A stretch of 64,000 nt of DNA, from positions 1 through 64,000 of the forward strand of contig NZ_NSGH01000001.1 in the NCBI RefSeq assembly GCF_002295105.1, written 5' to 3'. The position numbers and the translations under genes are program-made. The first letter of the stretch is position 1, and every line of letters begins with the position of its first letter. Under the pieces are notes generated by a model. It was given only the letters and a program-made list of their open reading frames with translations. It was not told the origin of the DNA and searched no databases. This document shows, piece by piece, positions 1 to 7,174 of this stretch. The stretch comes from Salimicrobium humidisoli (GTDB lineage Bacteria; Bacillota; Bacilli; Bacillales; Halobacillaceae).

Positions 1-30
1 GTTTACGGTAAAATTAAGTTGGGTCATCAT
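1..30 (-). CDS. IS256-family transposase, N-terminus only
   Basis: Only ten codons are in the window, reading MMTQLNFTVN. They follow a strong AGGAGG about 4-7 bases upstream of two tandem ATG codons. Known IS256 transposases start with a similar MTQ-x-x-F-T stretch, and the inverted repeat lies at the expected distance upstream. Whether the gene is intact cannot be judged. Confidence 0.5.
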   Translation of the reverse strand, partial: MMTQLNFTVN

Positions 31-126
31 CAAACCTCCTGTGTTGGTTTTTCGTGGTTGAAAACATTGTAACACAGGGTTGATGAGGCCCTTTTTTTCT
101 TTTTACACAATTATATGGACTCAATC
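1..126 (-). mobile_element. End of an IS256-family insertion sequence (partial)
   Basis: The first 126 bases look like the 5' terminal part of an IS256-family element whose body lies left of the window. Seen: a minus-strand start region at 1-30 and, at about 100-126, a sequence containing TACACAATTATATGGAC. From memory this closely matches the IS256 terminal inverted repeat, which carries ACACAATTATACGGAC in the same orientation. The other end and any target duplication are outside the window, so the exact boundary (near 126) is inferred. Confidence 0.6.
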
Positions 127-147
127 TATACATGACTAATTTCGGCC
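127..147. repeat. Copy 1 of a 21-bp direct repeat
   Basis: The core TGACTAATTTCGGCC, preceded by TATACA, starts immediately after the IS256 terminal repeat. It recurs exactly at 1415-1435. The shared sequence probably marks the end of a second, older mobile element or a duplication caused by rearrangement. The rest of 148-372 is AT-rich and I see no gene in it. Confidence 0.7.
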
Positions 148-372
148 TTCATGCACGATGGGCGATTCTTTTTTTATACTTTTTCGCTCACGAAATGTTG
201 TGAGAAAGACATAAAGTAAACCAGGTATAGATTATGTTCACAGTTAGGAGGGTTTCTACACCTACAAATAAATCGAAAATGGGAGTCATCTTCGGAGTTT
301 TTGGAGGGTGGGGGAACGACTGCCTACCTATTGTGAAAAAAGAAATAAAAATAAGCTACTCCGATTTAATAT

Positions 373-402
373 AAAAAAAGGATATGCCTTAAAGACATAT
401 CC
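373..402 (-). terminator. Rho-independent terminator of the small peptide operon
   Basis: Read on the minus strand, GGATATG and CATATCC pair around a 9-base loop and are followed by seven T. It lies 26 bases past the stop of the 91-aa membrane gene and would end the transcript of both minus-strand genes. Confidence 0.75.
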
Positions 403-427
403 CAAATTAACTTATAATTCTCACTTT

Positions 428-703
428 CTATTGAGTTGAGGATTTTATGGACCGAGTATAAGTTTTCATTTTAAAGGCTACTACTAGTGCAACCAACAAC
501 GTTAGAAAACCAATACCATAGAAAACCAGAGCCCACGTGCTATTGAAGAAGACTAATCCCAATGAGTTTGAAGAAATGCTTACAAATATAAAGCTAATTA
601 CTTCATTCGATTTTTTCTTTTTGTAATTCTTATTCTTTAAAGTTAAGACACTTACTGCGGCGATTAAAATAATAATAAACGCTAAAAGCGATACTTCTAA
701 CAT
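428..703 (-). CDS. Small membrane protein, possible immunity partner of the upstream peptide gene
   Basis: A 91-aa protein with an N-terminal membrane segment (about residues 4-22), a Lys-rich loop (NKNYKKKK), and two further hydrophobic stretches (about 36-53 and 57-77). It has a basic tail. Start ATG at 703 has AAAGGGGG upstream. It begins 18 bases after the stop of the halocin-like gene and shares its terminator, so the two form one unit. Bacteriocin immunity proteins are often small, basic and membrane-bound, so immunity is a reasonable inference from position. I recognise no family. Confidence 0.55.
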   Translation of the reverse strand: MLEVSLLAFIIILIAAVSVLTLKNKNYKKKKSNEVISFIFVSISSNSLGLVFFNSTWALVFYGIGFLTLLVALVVAFKMKTYTRSIKSSTQ

Positions 704-721
704 TAGACTGTGCCCCCTTTA

Positions 722-1405
722 TTAGAAGTCTACGTTACCTCCGACACACGCAGCTACAGTACCGGTTCTAACCCCTAGGAAAGTGGCAGCACAGACAATG
801 CAGGCTGTTCCAGCAGTGAAGGCACATGCCACCGCGCATGCTCCAGCTATAACACTTGCTCCAACTCCAGTAATACCTAAACAATCAAGTAAGCCGCCCC
901 AATTCATTCCCAAAGTTGAAATTGGTGAATTAGCTTGCTGCTGCTGATAATCTTTAGCTGTAGTAAAAGTTTCATTTGTAACTTCATCAGTGTGCGTTTC
1001 TCCATTTAAGTATAACACAATGTGGAAAGTATTTTTGACTGACTTTTTAACGATTAATTCAGTATACGATTCGATTTCATTAGTATTATTAAAGTAAAAA
1101 GCAACATTACTAATCTCATGATGATTCTCACTAATAACCGGTACTACTAAAGTTTTAATTTCACTATCATTAACTTCGAACAATTTTGCTTCATCGTACT
1201 CTAATTTTTCCGTGTGTATTTCAGCTTTACCTTTTTTAATCTTATTCTTAGTCAAAGTACTATACTTTTTAAGTTGACCAGTGAGCCGAGGGCGGTTCAG
1301 GTGGCCTTGAGGTCCATATGTATGACAAGCTGTTTCGAGCGCTCGGTATATCGCCGCGGGAGTACGCGGCTCTCTTTGGCCATTCGTAAGTAGATACGTA
1401 AGCAT
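722..1405 (-). pseudogene. 5'-truncated halocin-C8-like bacteriocin precursor joined to foreign sequence
   Basis: The open frame is 227 codons, but two parts are visible. From about codon 50 on (below about 1260) the DNA is AT-rich and encodes a hydrophilic leader region. The last about 60 residues are Cys/Gly/Ala-rich, with six Cys spaced like those of halocin C8-type peptides (DCLGITG, GACAVACAF, ACIVCAA, AACVGG). The first about 47 codons are GC-rich and look like the antisense of a mobile-element remnant. No signal peptide is present. I infer that insertion removed the original 5' end and secretion signal. The halocin-like assignment rests on the Cys-rich tail only. Confidence 0.5.
1285..1389 (+). 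pseudogene. Possible transposase C-terminal fragment
   Basis: Between a stop at 1282 and TAA at 1387 the plus strand encodes a short GC-rich frame ending MYDKLFRALGISPREYAALF plus three residues. Composition differs sharply from the AT-rich neighbours. A terminator and the 21-bp repeat follow directly. I take it as the tail of a degraded mobile-element gene, but cannot assign a family. The antisense frame is also open here, so coding direction is uncertain. Confidence 0.3.
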
Positions 1406-1414
1406 ATAAAGGCA

Positions 1415-1435
1415 TATACATGACTAATTTCGGCC
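1415..1435. repeat. Copy 2 of the 21-bp direct repeat
   Basis: Identical to 127-147 (core TGACTAATTTCGGCC). Here it lies between the presumed transposase tail and its terminator, which suggests it belongs to the 3' end of that element. Confidence 0.7.
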
Positions 1436-1461
1436 CCTTCTCTTTAGAGGTGGCCGTTTTT
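1431..1461 (+). terminator. Rho-independent terminator
   Basis: CGGCC and GGCCG flank a 17-base loop, followed by TTTTTT. It reads on the plus strand and fits as the terminator of the degraded element upstream. Confidence 0.6.
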
Positions 1462-1558
1462 TATGAGGAGAATACCGACCTATTAAATTGTTGAAATTTT
1501 TGCTCGGGAAACTAAAAAGTCTTTATCATAAAATTTTACAGAAAGCTTTTTCACATGG

Positions 1559-1567
1559 TGATATAAT
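1559..1567 (+). promoter_or_regulatory. Extended -10 promoter
   Basis: TGATATAAT is a perfect extended -10. No good -35 is seen at 17 bp. It would drive the mini-ORF at 1610 and possibly the PemK/MazF-like gene at 1781. Confidence 0.45.
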
Positions 1568-1609
1568 AAGGGAAAGTTCTCTGAAAAGAATATTTAGGAG
1601 GAGAGAAAA

Positions 1610-1723
1610 ATCAAATATAAAATCCTTGGTGTTGTTGCTGTAACTGTTATCTCTATTTCTTTTTACAACACTTTTCTTGGTACTCAAAACCATTCTTCCT
1701 CCCCGCCATCCACGGAAGTGTAA
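1610..1723 (+). CDS. Phr-like secreted mini-peptide with a non-standard ATC start, or its pseudogene
   Basis: AGGAGGAG at 1596-1603 is ideally placed before ATC-AAA-TAT-AAA at 1610. The frame then runs 37 codons to TAA. The product would have a basic start (xKYK), a hydrophobic core (ILGVVAVTVISI) and a polar tail (TQNHSSSPPSTEV), the layout of Bacillus Phr or similar export-processed signal peptides. ATC is not a normal start codon, so this may be a functional gene with a rare start, or an ATG-to-ATC mutant. No Rap or other receptor gene is adjacent. Confidence 0.35.
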   Translation: MKYKILGVVAVTVISISFYNTFLGTQNHSSSPPSTEV

Positions 1724-1780
1724 CTGCTAGACTAAAGTGAACAGTTTTTGATTGATAGAAATGAACAGGGGAGATGAGTA

Positions 1781-2353
1781 GTGAACAAGAAGAAAGTTCA
1801 TGAAGACGCAGATTTAATAGCGGATATGAACAAAACCATGCAAAAGTTAGAAGGCGTCATCGAACATATGGACGAGAAACGAGGGAAGATTTTCATCGAC
1901 TGGCTAAACACTCAGAGTACATATCTCCAATGGGAAGAAGGGTTCGATCCGTCTTACTTAAAAGCTTATAAACGCGGGGAAATTGTATTTGCTCACTTCG
2001 GTTTCAATGTAGGAGCGGAATATGGCGGGATGCACTACGCCGTCGTTGTAAGTGACAGTTCAAAAATGAACCCCAACGTGAATGTAATCCCTATGTCTTC
2101 GTTAGAAGAGGGGCAGACCGAAGAAGATATACATAAAAGCAGAGTGTTCCTGGGGGTCATCAATGGACTGAACGACAAGAAAGCTATGGCCATTCCAGAT
2201 CAATTGAGACCTATTAGCAAAATCCGGATTGTTCGACCGAAGAAAGCAAAGGAGACCGTCTACAAGCTAAATTCTGAGCAAATGGATGCTATCGACGATA
2301 AGGTAAGAAGAATGTTTACGCGGCTCAGAAGCGAAGATAAAAAAGAGAAGTAA
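1781..2353 (+). CDS. PemK/MazF-family toxin-like endoribonuclease with N-terminal extension
   Basis: Residues about 62-165 match the PemK/MazF fold: YKRGEIVFAHFG at the start of the barrel, then GGMHYAVVVSD, NVNVIPMSS and AIPDQLRPISKIRI. These enzymes cut mRNA and are usually inhibited by a small antitoxin encoded just upstream. Here the GTG start at 1781 (GGGGAGA upstream) gives a 190-aa protein, much longer than the usual about 115. It has a charged, probably helical 60-residue N-terminus. No antitoxin gene lies next to it. The extension may take the antitoxin's role, or the protein may have lost toxicity; both are inference. Confidence 0.75.
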   Translation: MNKKKVHEDADLIADMNKTMQKLEGVIEHMDEKRGKIFIDWLNTQSTYLQWEEGFDPSYLKAYKRGEIVFAHFGFNVGAEYGGMHYAVVVSDSSKMNPNVNVIPMSSLEEGQTEEDIHKSRVFLGVINGLNDKKAMAIPDQLRPISKIRIVRPKKAKETVYKLNSEQMDAIDDKVRRMFTRLRSEDKKEK

Positions 2354-2397
2354 CCTACGAATTCGCTACCGATAAAGCACGATTACGAGCGCAGTGG

Positions 2398-2426
2398 TTC
2401 ACAAAAACGGTGAAATGTTATATACT
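2398..2426 (+). promoter_or_regulatory. SigA-type promoter of a candidate small RNA
   Basis: TTCACA (2398-2403) and TATACT (2421-2426) are separated by exactly 17 bp. No ORF with a ribosome site follows before the terminator at 2533-2563. Confidence 0.5.
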
Positions 2427-2432
2427 AAGTAT

Positions 2433-2563
2433 AGAAATCAAAGAAGTACTAAAAATAATATTGCCCTTTGAGTCTTGACTCAAATGCGGCCCTAAAAACT
2501 TTAAATGATCACCTTAGCGTGATCCGAAAAGGAAAAGCCACTCCAATTACGGGGTGGCTTTTT
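2433..2563 (+). ncRNA. Candidate structured small RNA, about 130 nt
   Basis: From the predicted start near 2433 the transcript holds three stem-loops in series. TTTGAGT-cttg-ACTCAAA is at 2467-2484. GATCAC-cttagc-GTGATC is at about 2507-2524. A strong terminator is at 2533-2563. There is no ribosome-binding site or ORF longer than a few codons. Layout resembles regulatory or antisense RNAs of type I toxin systems. The 70-aa membrane gene at 2748-2960 converges on it and its 3' transcript could overlap. Function is inferred only. Confidence 0.4.
2533..2563 (+). terminator. Rho-independent terminator
   Basis: AAAAGCCAC and GTGGCTTTTT pair around CTCCAATTACGGG, which can extend the stem with CC/GG. 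It is near-symmetric and may also act on the minus strand for the gene at 2748-2960. Confidence 0.75.
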
Positions 2564-2747
2564 ACGTTCTTTAATTTTTAGGAATCCTCGGTGACCCTCT
2601 GGTTCTGCCACTTGTGGCAGACATCACCCTGTACTTTTGCAGAGTGCCCATTTACACATTCACTAAACTAAGTGTTACGTAAGTACATCCAACAATAAAA
2701 TAATTTGTTTTGACGATTTGAGCCAAGTTTTTAAAAAGGATAACCGT

Positions 2748-2960
2748 TTAATCTTTTTCTCTCTGAGCATTATTTCTTTTGATATTTCTAAATTTAAAAA
2801 AGACCAATATAAAAAATACTATGTAAAAAATCCCGACTAAAAAATACTCATAGCCTTTAGGTTGCTGCCCTAATATTACTTGGTAAACAATCGTTCCTGA
2901 AAATATTAAAAAAACGATCAGCGCAATCACATTAAACTTCAAGCTATTCTTCAGTTCCAC
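2748..2960 (-). CDS. Small two-segment membrane protein, unknown
   Basis: A 70-aa protein with two hydrophobic segments (about residues 9-27 and 39-55) and a basic end (FRNIKRNNAQREKD). The GTG start at 2960 has AAAGGAG upstream. It is transcribed away from the secreted protein gene at 3118, sharing a very AT-rich 150-bp intergenic region. I recognise no family. A role as immunity or partner protein of the divergent secreted protein is possible from position only. Confidence 0.5.
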   Translation of the reverse strand: MELKNSLKFNVIALIVFLIFSGTIVYQVILGQQPKGYEYFLVGIFYIVFFILVFFKFRNIKRNNAQREKD

Positions 2961-3117
2961 AAGTAATTCTCCTTTCGACTATTTTTCTTAAAAGTACAAT
3001 AACATTTTATATTTAAAGAAAAAATAATTATAAATATTTACTTTTTTTAAAAAAATCGTAATATTCATTTAAATCCATCCGGAAATCATGGTAAAGTATC
3101 CCTGTAAAATATTTTAC

Positions 3118-3576
3118 ATGAGGCTAGCTATCAAGCTACATAAGAAATTTTTGTCAGTTATTTCAGTTTTGCTAATGGTGATGTTACTACCGATTTCTGG
3201 AACAGTATCAGCAGCTACTGTCGGTACAAATGCGTATGTCCCTAGTGGCCCCGGAACAAGTTGCCCAAATAGTTACTACTTAACAGAAAATGAAGTCGAG
3301 GAAATGTACCATAGTAAATCTAATTACGAATCCGCCGCCGGTTGGGCTTCATTGATTTTCGGAGGAGCTAGTTATTTTGTTGCTTCCGGAGCATTAGCAG
3401 TAAGTTCGGGACTGTTGGGTGGAGCGAGTTTAGGTAGCTCATCCACTGCTAATTGGATAAATGAAGCTTACTATAAAGACACAGGCGTTTTGTTTTGTCA
3501 TGAAGGATTAGAAAAAGATACTTCAACAGTTATTAATGATGCTTATTACGAAAATCCACATAGGTATTATTACTAA
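3118..3576 (+). CDS. Secreted Gly/Ser-rich protein, bacteriocin-like in layout
   Basis: From ATG 3118 the product is 152 aa with a clear signal peptide: basic start (RLAIKLHKK), hydrophobic core (VLLMVMLLPIS) and an Ala-x-Ala-like cut after TVSA. The mature part (about 120 aa) has a central hydrophobic Gly/Ala/Ser stretch (about residues 75-112), two Cys (SCPN and LFCHE) and a Tyr-rich tail (HRYYY). An upstream in-frame ATG at 3088 would add ten residues. Neither start has a good ribosome site. No family recognised. The signal, small size and Gly-rich core are shared by many class II-like bacteriocins, so that is a hypothesis. Confidence 0.55.
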   Translation: MRLAIKLHKKFLSVISVLLMVMLLPISGTVSAATVGTNAYVPSGPGTSCPNSYYLTENEVEEMYHSKSNYESAAGWASLIFGGASYFVASGALAVSSGLLGGASLGSSSTANWINEAYYKDTGVLFCHEGLEKDTSTVINDAYYENPHRYYY

Positions 3577-3584
3577 AATAAGTT

Positions 3585-3615
3585 CCCCCCTCTCGATCTT
3601 CGAAGGGGGGATTTT
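3585..3615 (+). terminator. Terminator of the secreted protein gene
   Basis: CCCCCCT and AGGGGGG pair around a 12-base loop and are followed by ATTTTA. Confidence 0.65.
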
Positions 3616-4009
3616 AACTGTAAAATTAAATTTTGGATAACCCACCATTTCTTTTTTTATCTGAGTGCCCATTTATACCCACCCCCAAACGGGGAGGGGA
3701 CATAGGAAAACATCCTTGACGACCTAACTTCAAGTTAGACCGTTCACTTTCATCCGGATTTAGCAATTAAGCGCAGCTGATAACTCTTCGAGAAGGACGG
3801 CGCAAAATTGCGCTGTGAAAATGTATTCCGAAAAGTTAAGTTTTCGGAAATTCTTTTAAAGTTAGTGAGAAAGTGTGGCTTGGACCATGTTGCGTTAAAT
3901 GCACGGTGGTTTCTTATCTTCATCGAGAAGTCTTAATGGATACGAGGTGACTAAGTTAAACGTAGGAGGCCTCCACACTCAGAAACGTTCTATTCCAGGA
4001 CAGATAGGA
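3616..4009. other. Gene-free stretch
   Basis: No ORF with a ribosome site is visible. GAGTGCCCATTTA at 3663-3675 repeats a sequence at 2642-2654, and both copies sit downstream of terminators. Several short palindromes are present (GCGCAAAATTGCGC at about 3800, TTCCGAAAA...TTTTCGGAA at about 3829). It looks like debris of rearranged accessory DNA. Confidence 0.4.
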
Positions 4010-4222
4010 TCAGTAATCTTCGTTCGGCACCCATACTAACTCTTCATCCATAACAGCAAAGAAAACAGTCACTTGCTGAACTGCATACTCCATAGCTTCC
4101 GTTTCTGTGTCGAGCCTTTGCGAAGAAGAAATATATGGTCCAGCCTGAGTAGAGCTTTTGCAGTAATGACTGGTATCGTAATGATACTTCCCTTCATGGT
4201 CTATTTTAATTTTGACTTTCAC
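4010..4222 (-). CDS. Small hypothetical protein
   Basis: A 70-aa soluble acidic protein starting MKVKIKIDHEG. I chose GTG at 4222 because TAGGAGAG lies six bases upstream. A start at 4249 would place that ribosome site inside the gene. Contains Tyr/His/Ser-rich DTSHYCKSSTQAGPYISSS and an acidic end (EELVWVPNEDY). No family recognised. Confidence 0.5.
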   Translation of the reverse strand: MKVKIKIDHEGKYHYDTSHYCKSSTQAGPYISSSQRLDTETEAMEYAVQQVTVFFAVMDEELVWVPNEDY

Positions 4223-4532
4223 TTTCTGCTCTCCTACGTTATTTATCAAAAAATATATTATGGAACTTCTTTCCGTTCATTGCTTTCGGTCAAGTAACTG
4301 GTCACCAACAACAGTGCAGTGGTGGCAAGATTATTGAAATGACTCAGCTAGTGCTGGAACGCGATTTAATAAAAGGGGTGTGAACTTTTGAAGAATTTGC
4401 CTATCGGTTATTTATGAAAGCCTTAAAAAAAGAAGGAAAAAGGCTTAACGAGTTGAAAGGGTGAGGTTGTTGTAACGGTAGCCCCTTATTAAATACCGGC
4501 AGATTACAGTGAAAATAACATACATTTGATTA

Positions 4533-4579
4533 AAAAATACCAAGTGCCGGTTTTCTTAAATCCCGACGCTTGGTATTTT
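4533..4579. terminator. Bidirectional terminator
   Basis: AAAAATACCAAG and CTTGGTATTTTT form a perfect 12-bp inverted repeat around a 22-base loop. It lies just past the stop of the TspO-like gene on the minus strand. Confidence 0.75.
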
Positions 4580-4604
4580 TCTATTTGCATCCCCACAGAT
4601 GCTC

Positions 4605-5342
4605 CTATGCCTTTTGTTTGTCCCGAAACTTCTTAACAACCGTAATGATGGCCACAACTACCAGCACGATACTGGTGATCAGCAGCGTTATATTCAAACT
4701 GCTATATGCACTGTCATTGACTACATAAATACCGTAGAACGGCCAAAGAATGACGAGCGGATAGAGCCAGTCGCTATAGCGGAAGGCGACGATACTCCCG
4801 ATGAGGGTTGCCGCCGCAAGCATGATAAGCGTCCAGTCCAGCTCGCCGAAACCTAGGATGGTCTCTACCTTCATGCTGGCTGTCACCGCGAACACGTTGA
4901 CGATCGTCGCAACGGTCACCCAGGCGAAATAAATGGAGAACGGCAACCGGTCGAACCAGTTATAGTCAGCCTTCGTGATTAATGTATGCATGAGGACAAG
5001 GGTAGCGAGAAGGCCCGCAATCACCAGGGTCGATGCAATCAGCCACTGCTGGGTAAATACGACGATCCAGAGCCCGTTCAAGAGAAAATTGAGAATCGGC
5101 CAGAAGGTTAAGCGCGACGCTAATGATCCTTCCCACGTGTTATCAAAAAACCGTTTGATAATCCAGATAAAAAGCAGGACGTAAATCAGCCCCCATATAG
5201 AAAAGGCGAACCCTGCGGGCTGGATAATCGCCTGGTTATTGTCGGCTACGATACCGACATTCGTGGCGCTCCAGTAGTTCAAAAAAATCATAAGACCAAA
5301 AGCTATCAGATAGGCGATAGCACATATCCGTTGTTTCGGCAT
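4605..5342 (-). CDS. TspO/MBR-related tryptophan-rich membrane protein
   Basis: A 245-aa polytopic membrane protein with about seven to eight hydrophobic segments and several Trp residues (FSIWGLIYVLLFIWII, YFAWVTVATIVNVFA, DWTLIMLAAATLIG, LVILWPFYGIYVV). The pattern PAGFAFSIWGLIY is typical of the TspO/tryptophan-rich sensory protein family, although classical TspO proteins are about 155 aa; this is the longer variant. Start ATG 5342 has AAAAAGGAG. Known members bind porphyrins or similar ligands and affect stress responses. The ligand here is unknown. Confidence 0.6.
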   Translation of the reverse strand: MPKQRICAIAYLIAFGLMIFLNYWSATNVGIVADNNQAIIQPAGFAFSIWGLIYVLLFIWIIKRFFDNTWEGSLASRLTFWPILNFLLNGLWIVVFTQQWLIASTLVIAGLLATLVLMHTLITKADYNWFDRLPFSIYFAWVTVATIVNVFAVTASMKVETILGFGELDWTLIMLAAATLIGSIVAFRYSDWLYPLVILWPFYGIYVVNDSAYSSLNITLLITSIVLVVVAIITVVKKFRDKQKA

Positions 5343-5607
5343 CGATATCCACTCCTTTTTCCCGTCACCAATCGTTGTGTTTTGTTGTGTGCATTATTTT
5401 GGGTTTTCCTTTTCTGGAATTTTTAAAACTCTTTTCCGTTCTGCAATGATTTGGCAGGGAAACCAGTAGTTTACTAGAAGATAACAAAGACAGTCGTTTA
5501 CGCGGTTTAGAAGAAGTCATAGACATTCATTCTCTAAGAACAGTAAATGTAGCGTGAGAAGTGTTATTCCCTTTTCTTTTATTTACGATGTAAAAAGGAG
5601 AGATAAA

Positions 5608-5847
5608 ATGAATCAAAGTAATATTTATGATTTTCTGAACGTCGACCAGGACCCTTTATACCAAAGCCTCCAATCGTTACAAACAGGGGATCGTTACCGT
5701 CTTGATGACCAAACAGAAATTCACTGTAATGTTCATGGTCTGTATGAAGTTATAGCAGAAGAAACGGAACAAGCATTTTCTTCTCTTGAAGATTGTTATT
5801 CTTATATTTCTGCCTGTGGCTTTGAAGTAAAGTCCGATCGTTTATAA
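5608..5847 (+). CDS. Small acidic protein, parent copy of a decaying repeat family
   Basis: A 79-aa protein. ATG 5608 is chosen because AAAAAGGAG lies eight bases upstream; an in-frame start at 5554 lacks one. Sequence is soluble and acidic (NVDQDPLYQSLQS, YRLDDQTEIHCNVHGLYEVI, FSSLEDCYSYISACGFEV). No family recognised. Degraded copies of parts of this gene and of its downstream flank occur at 6446-6530, 6959-7090 and 7804-7935, which makes this the only intact copy. Confidence 0.65.
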   Translation: MNQSNIYDFLNVDQDPLYQSLQSLQTGDRYRLDDQTEIHCNVHGLYEVIAEETEQAFSSLEDCYSYISACGFEVKSDRL

Positions 5848-5905
5848 AACGTTTGATACAATGGCATTATCTAGCCGAATTGTGATAATACAACAAAACG
5901 AGCCA
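5750..5905 (+). repeat. Repeat unit, copy A (3' end of the 5608 gene plus flank)
   Basis: Covers the last third of the gene and about 60 bases beyond. The flank has AAAACGTTTGATACAATGGCATTATCTAG-like sequence, which in the other copies contains a TATAAT. Copies B and C are at 6959-7090 and 7804-7935. Confidence 0.7.
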
Positions 5906-5954
5906 TTTTGTTACATAATTTATGTTGAGATTGAAAATATGGGAGGCAACTGTC

Positions 5955-6227
5955 TTGCCAAGTAAACGTAGTGTGGGAATGCTTTCTTTTTTTATTCTGA
6001 TTGTTGGGCTTGTTTTTCTTGGTGTCTATATTTTTACAGGTGATTCGTTTATTGACGACGGCATAACAATGCCACTCGGTTTTATCTTCCTGGCACTTTC
6101 TTTTGTTTTATCCTTGTTCAGCAGAAAGGACAAGTTCGGAAGGGTACCACTTTTCGTTTTTCCGATAATTGCGGTCATTTATTTATTGTTTTTCGGAATT
6201 ATTTCTTTATTTTGGAATACATCCTAA
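5955..6227 (+). CDS. Small membrane protein, unknown
   Basis: A 90-aa protein with about three membrane segments (SFFILIVGLVFLGVYIF, ITMPLGFIFLALSFVLSLF, VFPIIAVIYLLFFGIISLF) and a charged loop (SRKDKFGR). The start is TTG 5955 with GGGAGG eight bases upstream; the longer frame from 5922 has no site. It lies right behind repeat copy A and before the first GGGCG-type spacer. No family recognised. Confidence 0.55.
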   Translation: MPSKRSVGMLSFFILIVGLVFLGVYIFTGDSFIDDGITMPLGFIFLALSFVLSLFSRKDKFGRVPLFVFPIIAVIYLLFFGIISLFWNTS

Positions 6228-6244
6228 TAATACAATTACACAGA

Positions 6245-6283
6245 GGGGCGCGTTTGTTACAAAGCAGAGTTGGAAGATGGTCA
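6245..6283. repeat. GGGCG-type spacer repeat, copy 1
   Basis: Begins GGGGCGCGTTTGTTAC and continues AAAGCAGAGTTGG. It aligns over almost 40 bases with 8372-8410 (GGGTGTGATTGTTGT then AAAACAGAGTTAG). Shorter relatives follow other small genes at 7692, 8016, 9068 and 9320. Confidence 0.55.
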
Positions 6284-6445
6284 TTCGTAAACAAGTGACA
6301 ATCCCTTTTCAACCAATGACTCAATGATTTTGGATATACATTAAACCGGCATCAGTTTGAGTTATTGCGACATTGAGTTACTAATGGCTTAACGAACAAA
6401 GAAGTAGATGACTAGGATCTTTTGCACAAAACCTCCATTTGGTAA

Positions 6446-6530
6446 AAACAACAAATAGTTACCATCTTGAGACTAAAGCAGAAATTCGCTCTAACGCTTG
6501 TGGTCTATACGTGATTATAGTAGAGGAGCG
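6446..6530 (+). pseudogene. Degenerate internal fragment of the 5608 gene
   Basis: The translated fragment SYHLETKAEIRSNACGLYVI aligns with RYRLDDQTEIHCNVHGLYEV of the intact gene. It sits in an open frame of 63 codons (6439-6630) that lacks the parent's start and 3' end, so I regard it as a decayed copy. Confidence 0.55.
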
Positions 6531-6630
6531 GTTACACTCCTATATTAAAGTTCGAACAGTTAAACACAATGTACTAAGTGTATACATTGGTTTCGCAATA
6601 GGACTAAATTGCAAGAAAGGGGCAATTTAA

Positions 6631-6807
6631 ATGTTATACATAAAGGTTAGTTCCTTACTCTTTTTAATAAGTTTATGTCTTTTGCTTATAGGTTTATTTT
6701 TGGGAGGTATAAATGCTTCTTTGATTATTTCAGGTGTGATTATGAACTATGCAGGACTTGCTATATTATTTAGTGGGGCAATTAAAAAGCATAGCAAGGC
6801 TGAATAG
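6631..6807 (+). CDS. Small membrane protein, 58 aa
   Basis: MLYIKVSSLLFLISLCLLLI and a second hydrophobic stretch (about residues 30-50, NYAGLAILFSGA) end in a basic tail (IKKHSKAE). ATG 6631 is preceded by AGAAAGGGG at nine bases. No family recognised. It is one of the small genes alternating with decayed repeat copies. Confidence 0.5.
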   Translation: MLYIKVSSLLFLISLCLLLIGLFLGGINASLIISGVIMNYAGLAILFSGAIKKHSKAE

Positions 6808-6958
6808 GATTGTACTTCAATCACGTCCTCGACAGAAAGACCAGTTATTCACAAACGAGCGCCTGCTGCAAATGACTAGGTGATTTCAGATCTACCCTGG
6901 CAGCCTATGCTCCAAGAACATTCGCACAATATTAAACTGTATGGAGGTATAGAAAAAG

Positions 6959-7090
6959 AAACCTCGAAGATTGTTATTCTTATATTTCTACCCATGGCTT
7001 TGGAACAAAGTGCGATTATTTATAAAAACGTTCGATATAATAGCATTATCTAGCTGGATTATGATAATGCAATAAACAAACCATTACGTT
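6959..7090 (+). repeat. Repeat unit, copy B
   Basis: GAAGATTGTTATTCTTATAT matches the 3' part of the 5608 gene exactly, and similarity continues through its stop and flank. The flank carries CGATATAATAGC, a good -10, upstream of the lipoprotein gene. The 5' two thirds of the gene are missing. Confidence 0.7.
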
Positions 7091-7174
7091 TTATAATGCG
7101 AGAAAGATTGGTGAAGTTAGTAATAATAATTTTAAGCTAAAACAGAAAAGTTTTTGTGTAAAGGGGGAATGAAA

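Noticed and set aside
4599-4856. Plus-strand 85-codon frame antisense to the TspO-like gene
   Set aside because: Low-complexity charged translation, no ribosome site, and complete overlap with a well-supported membrane protein.
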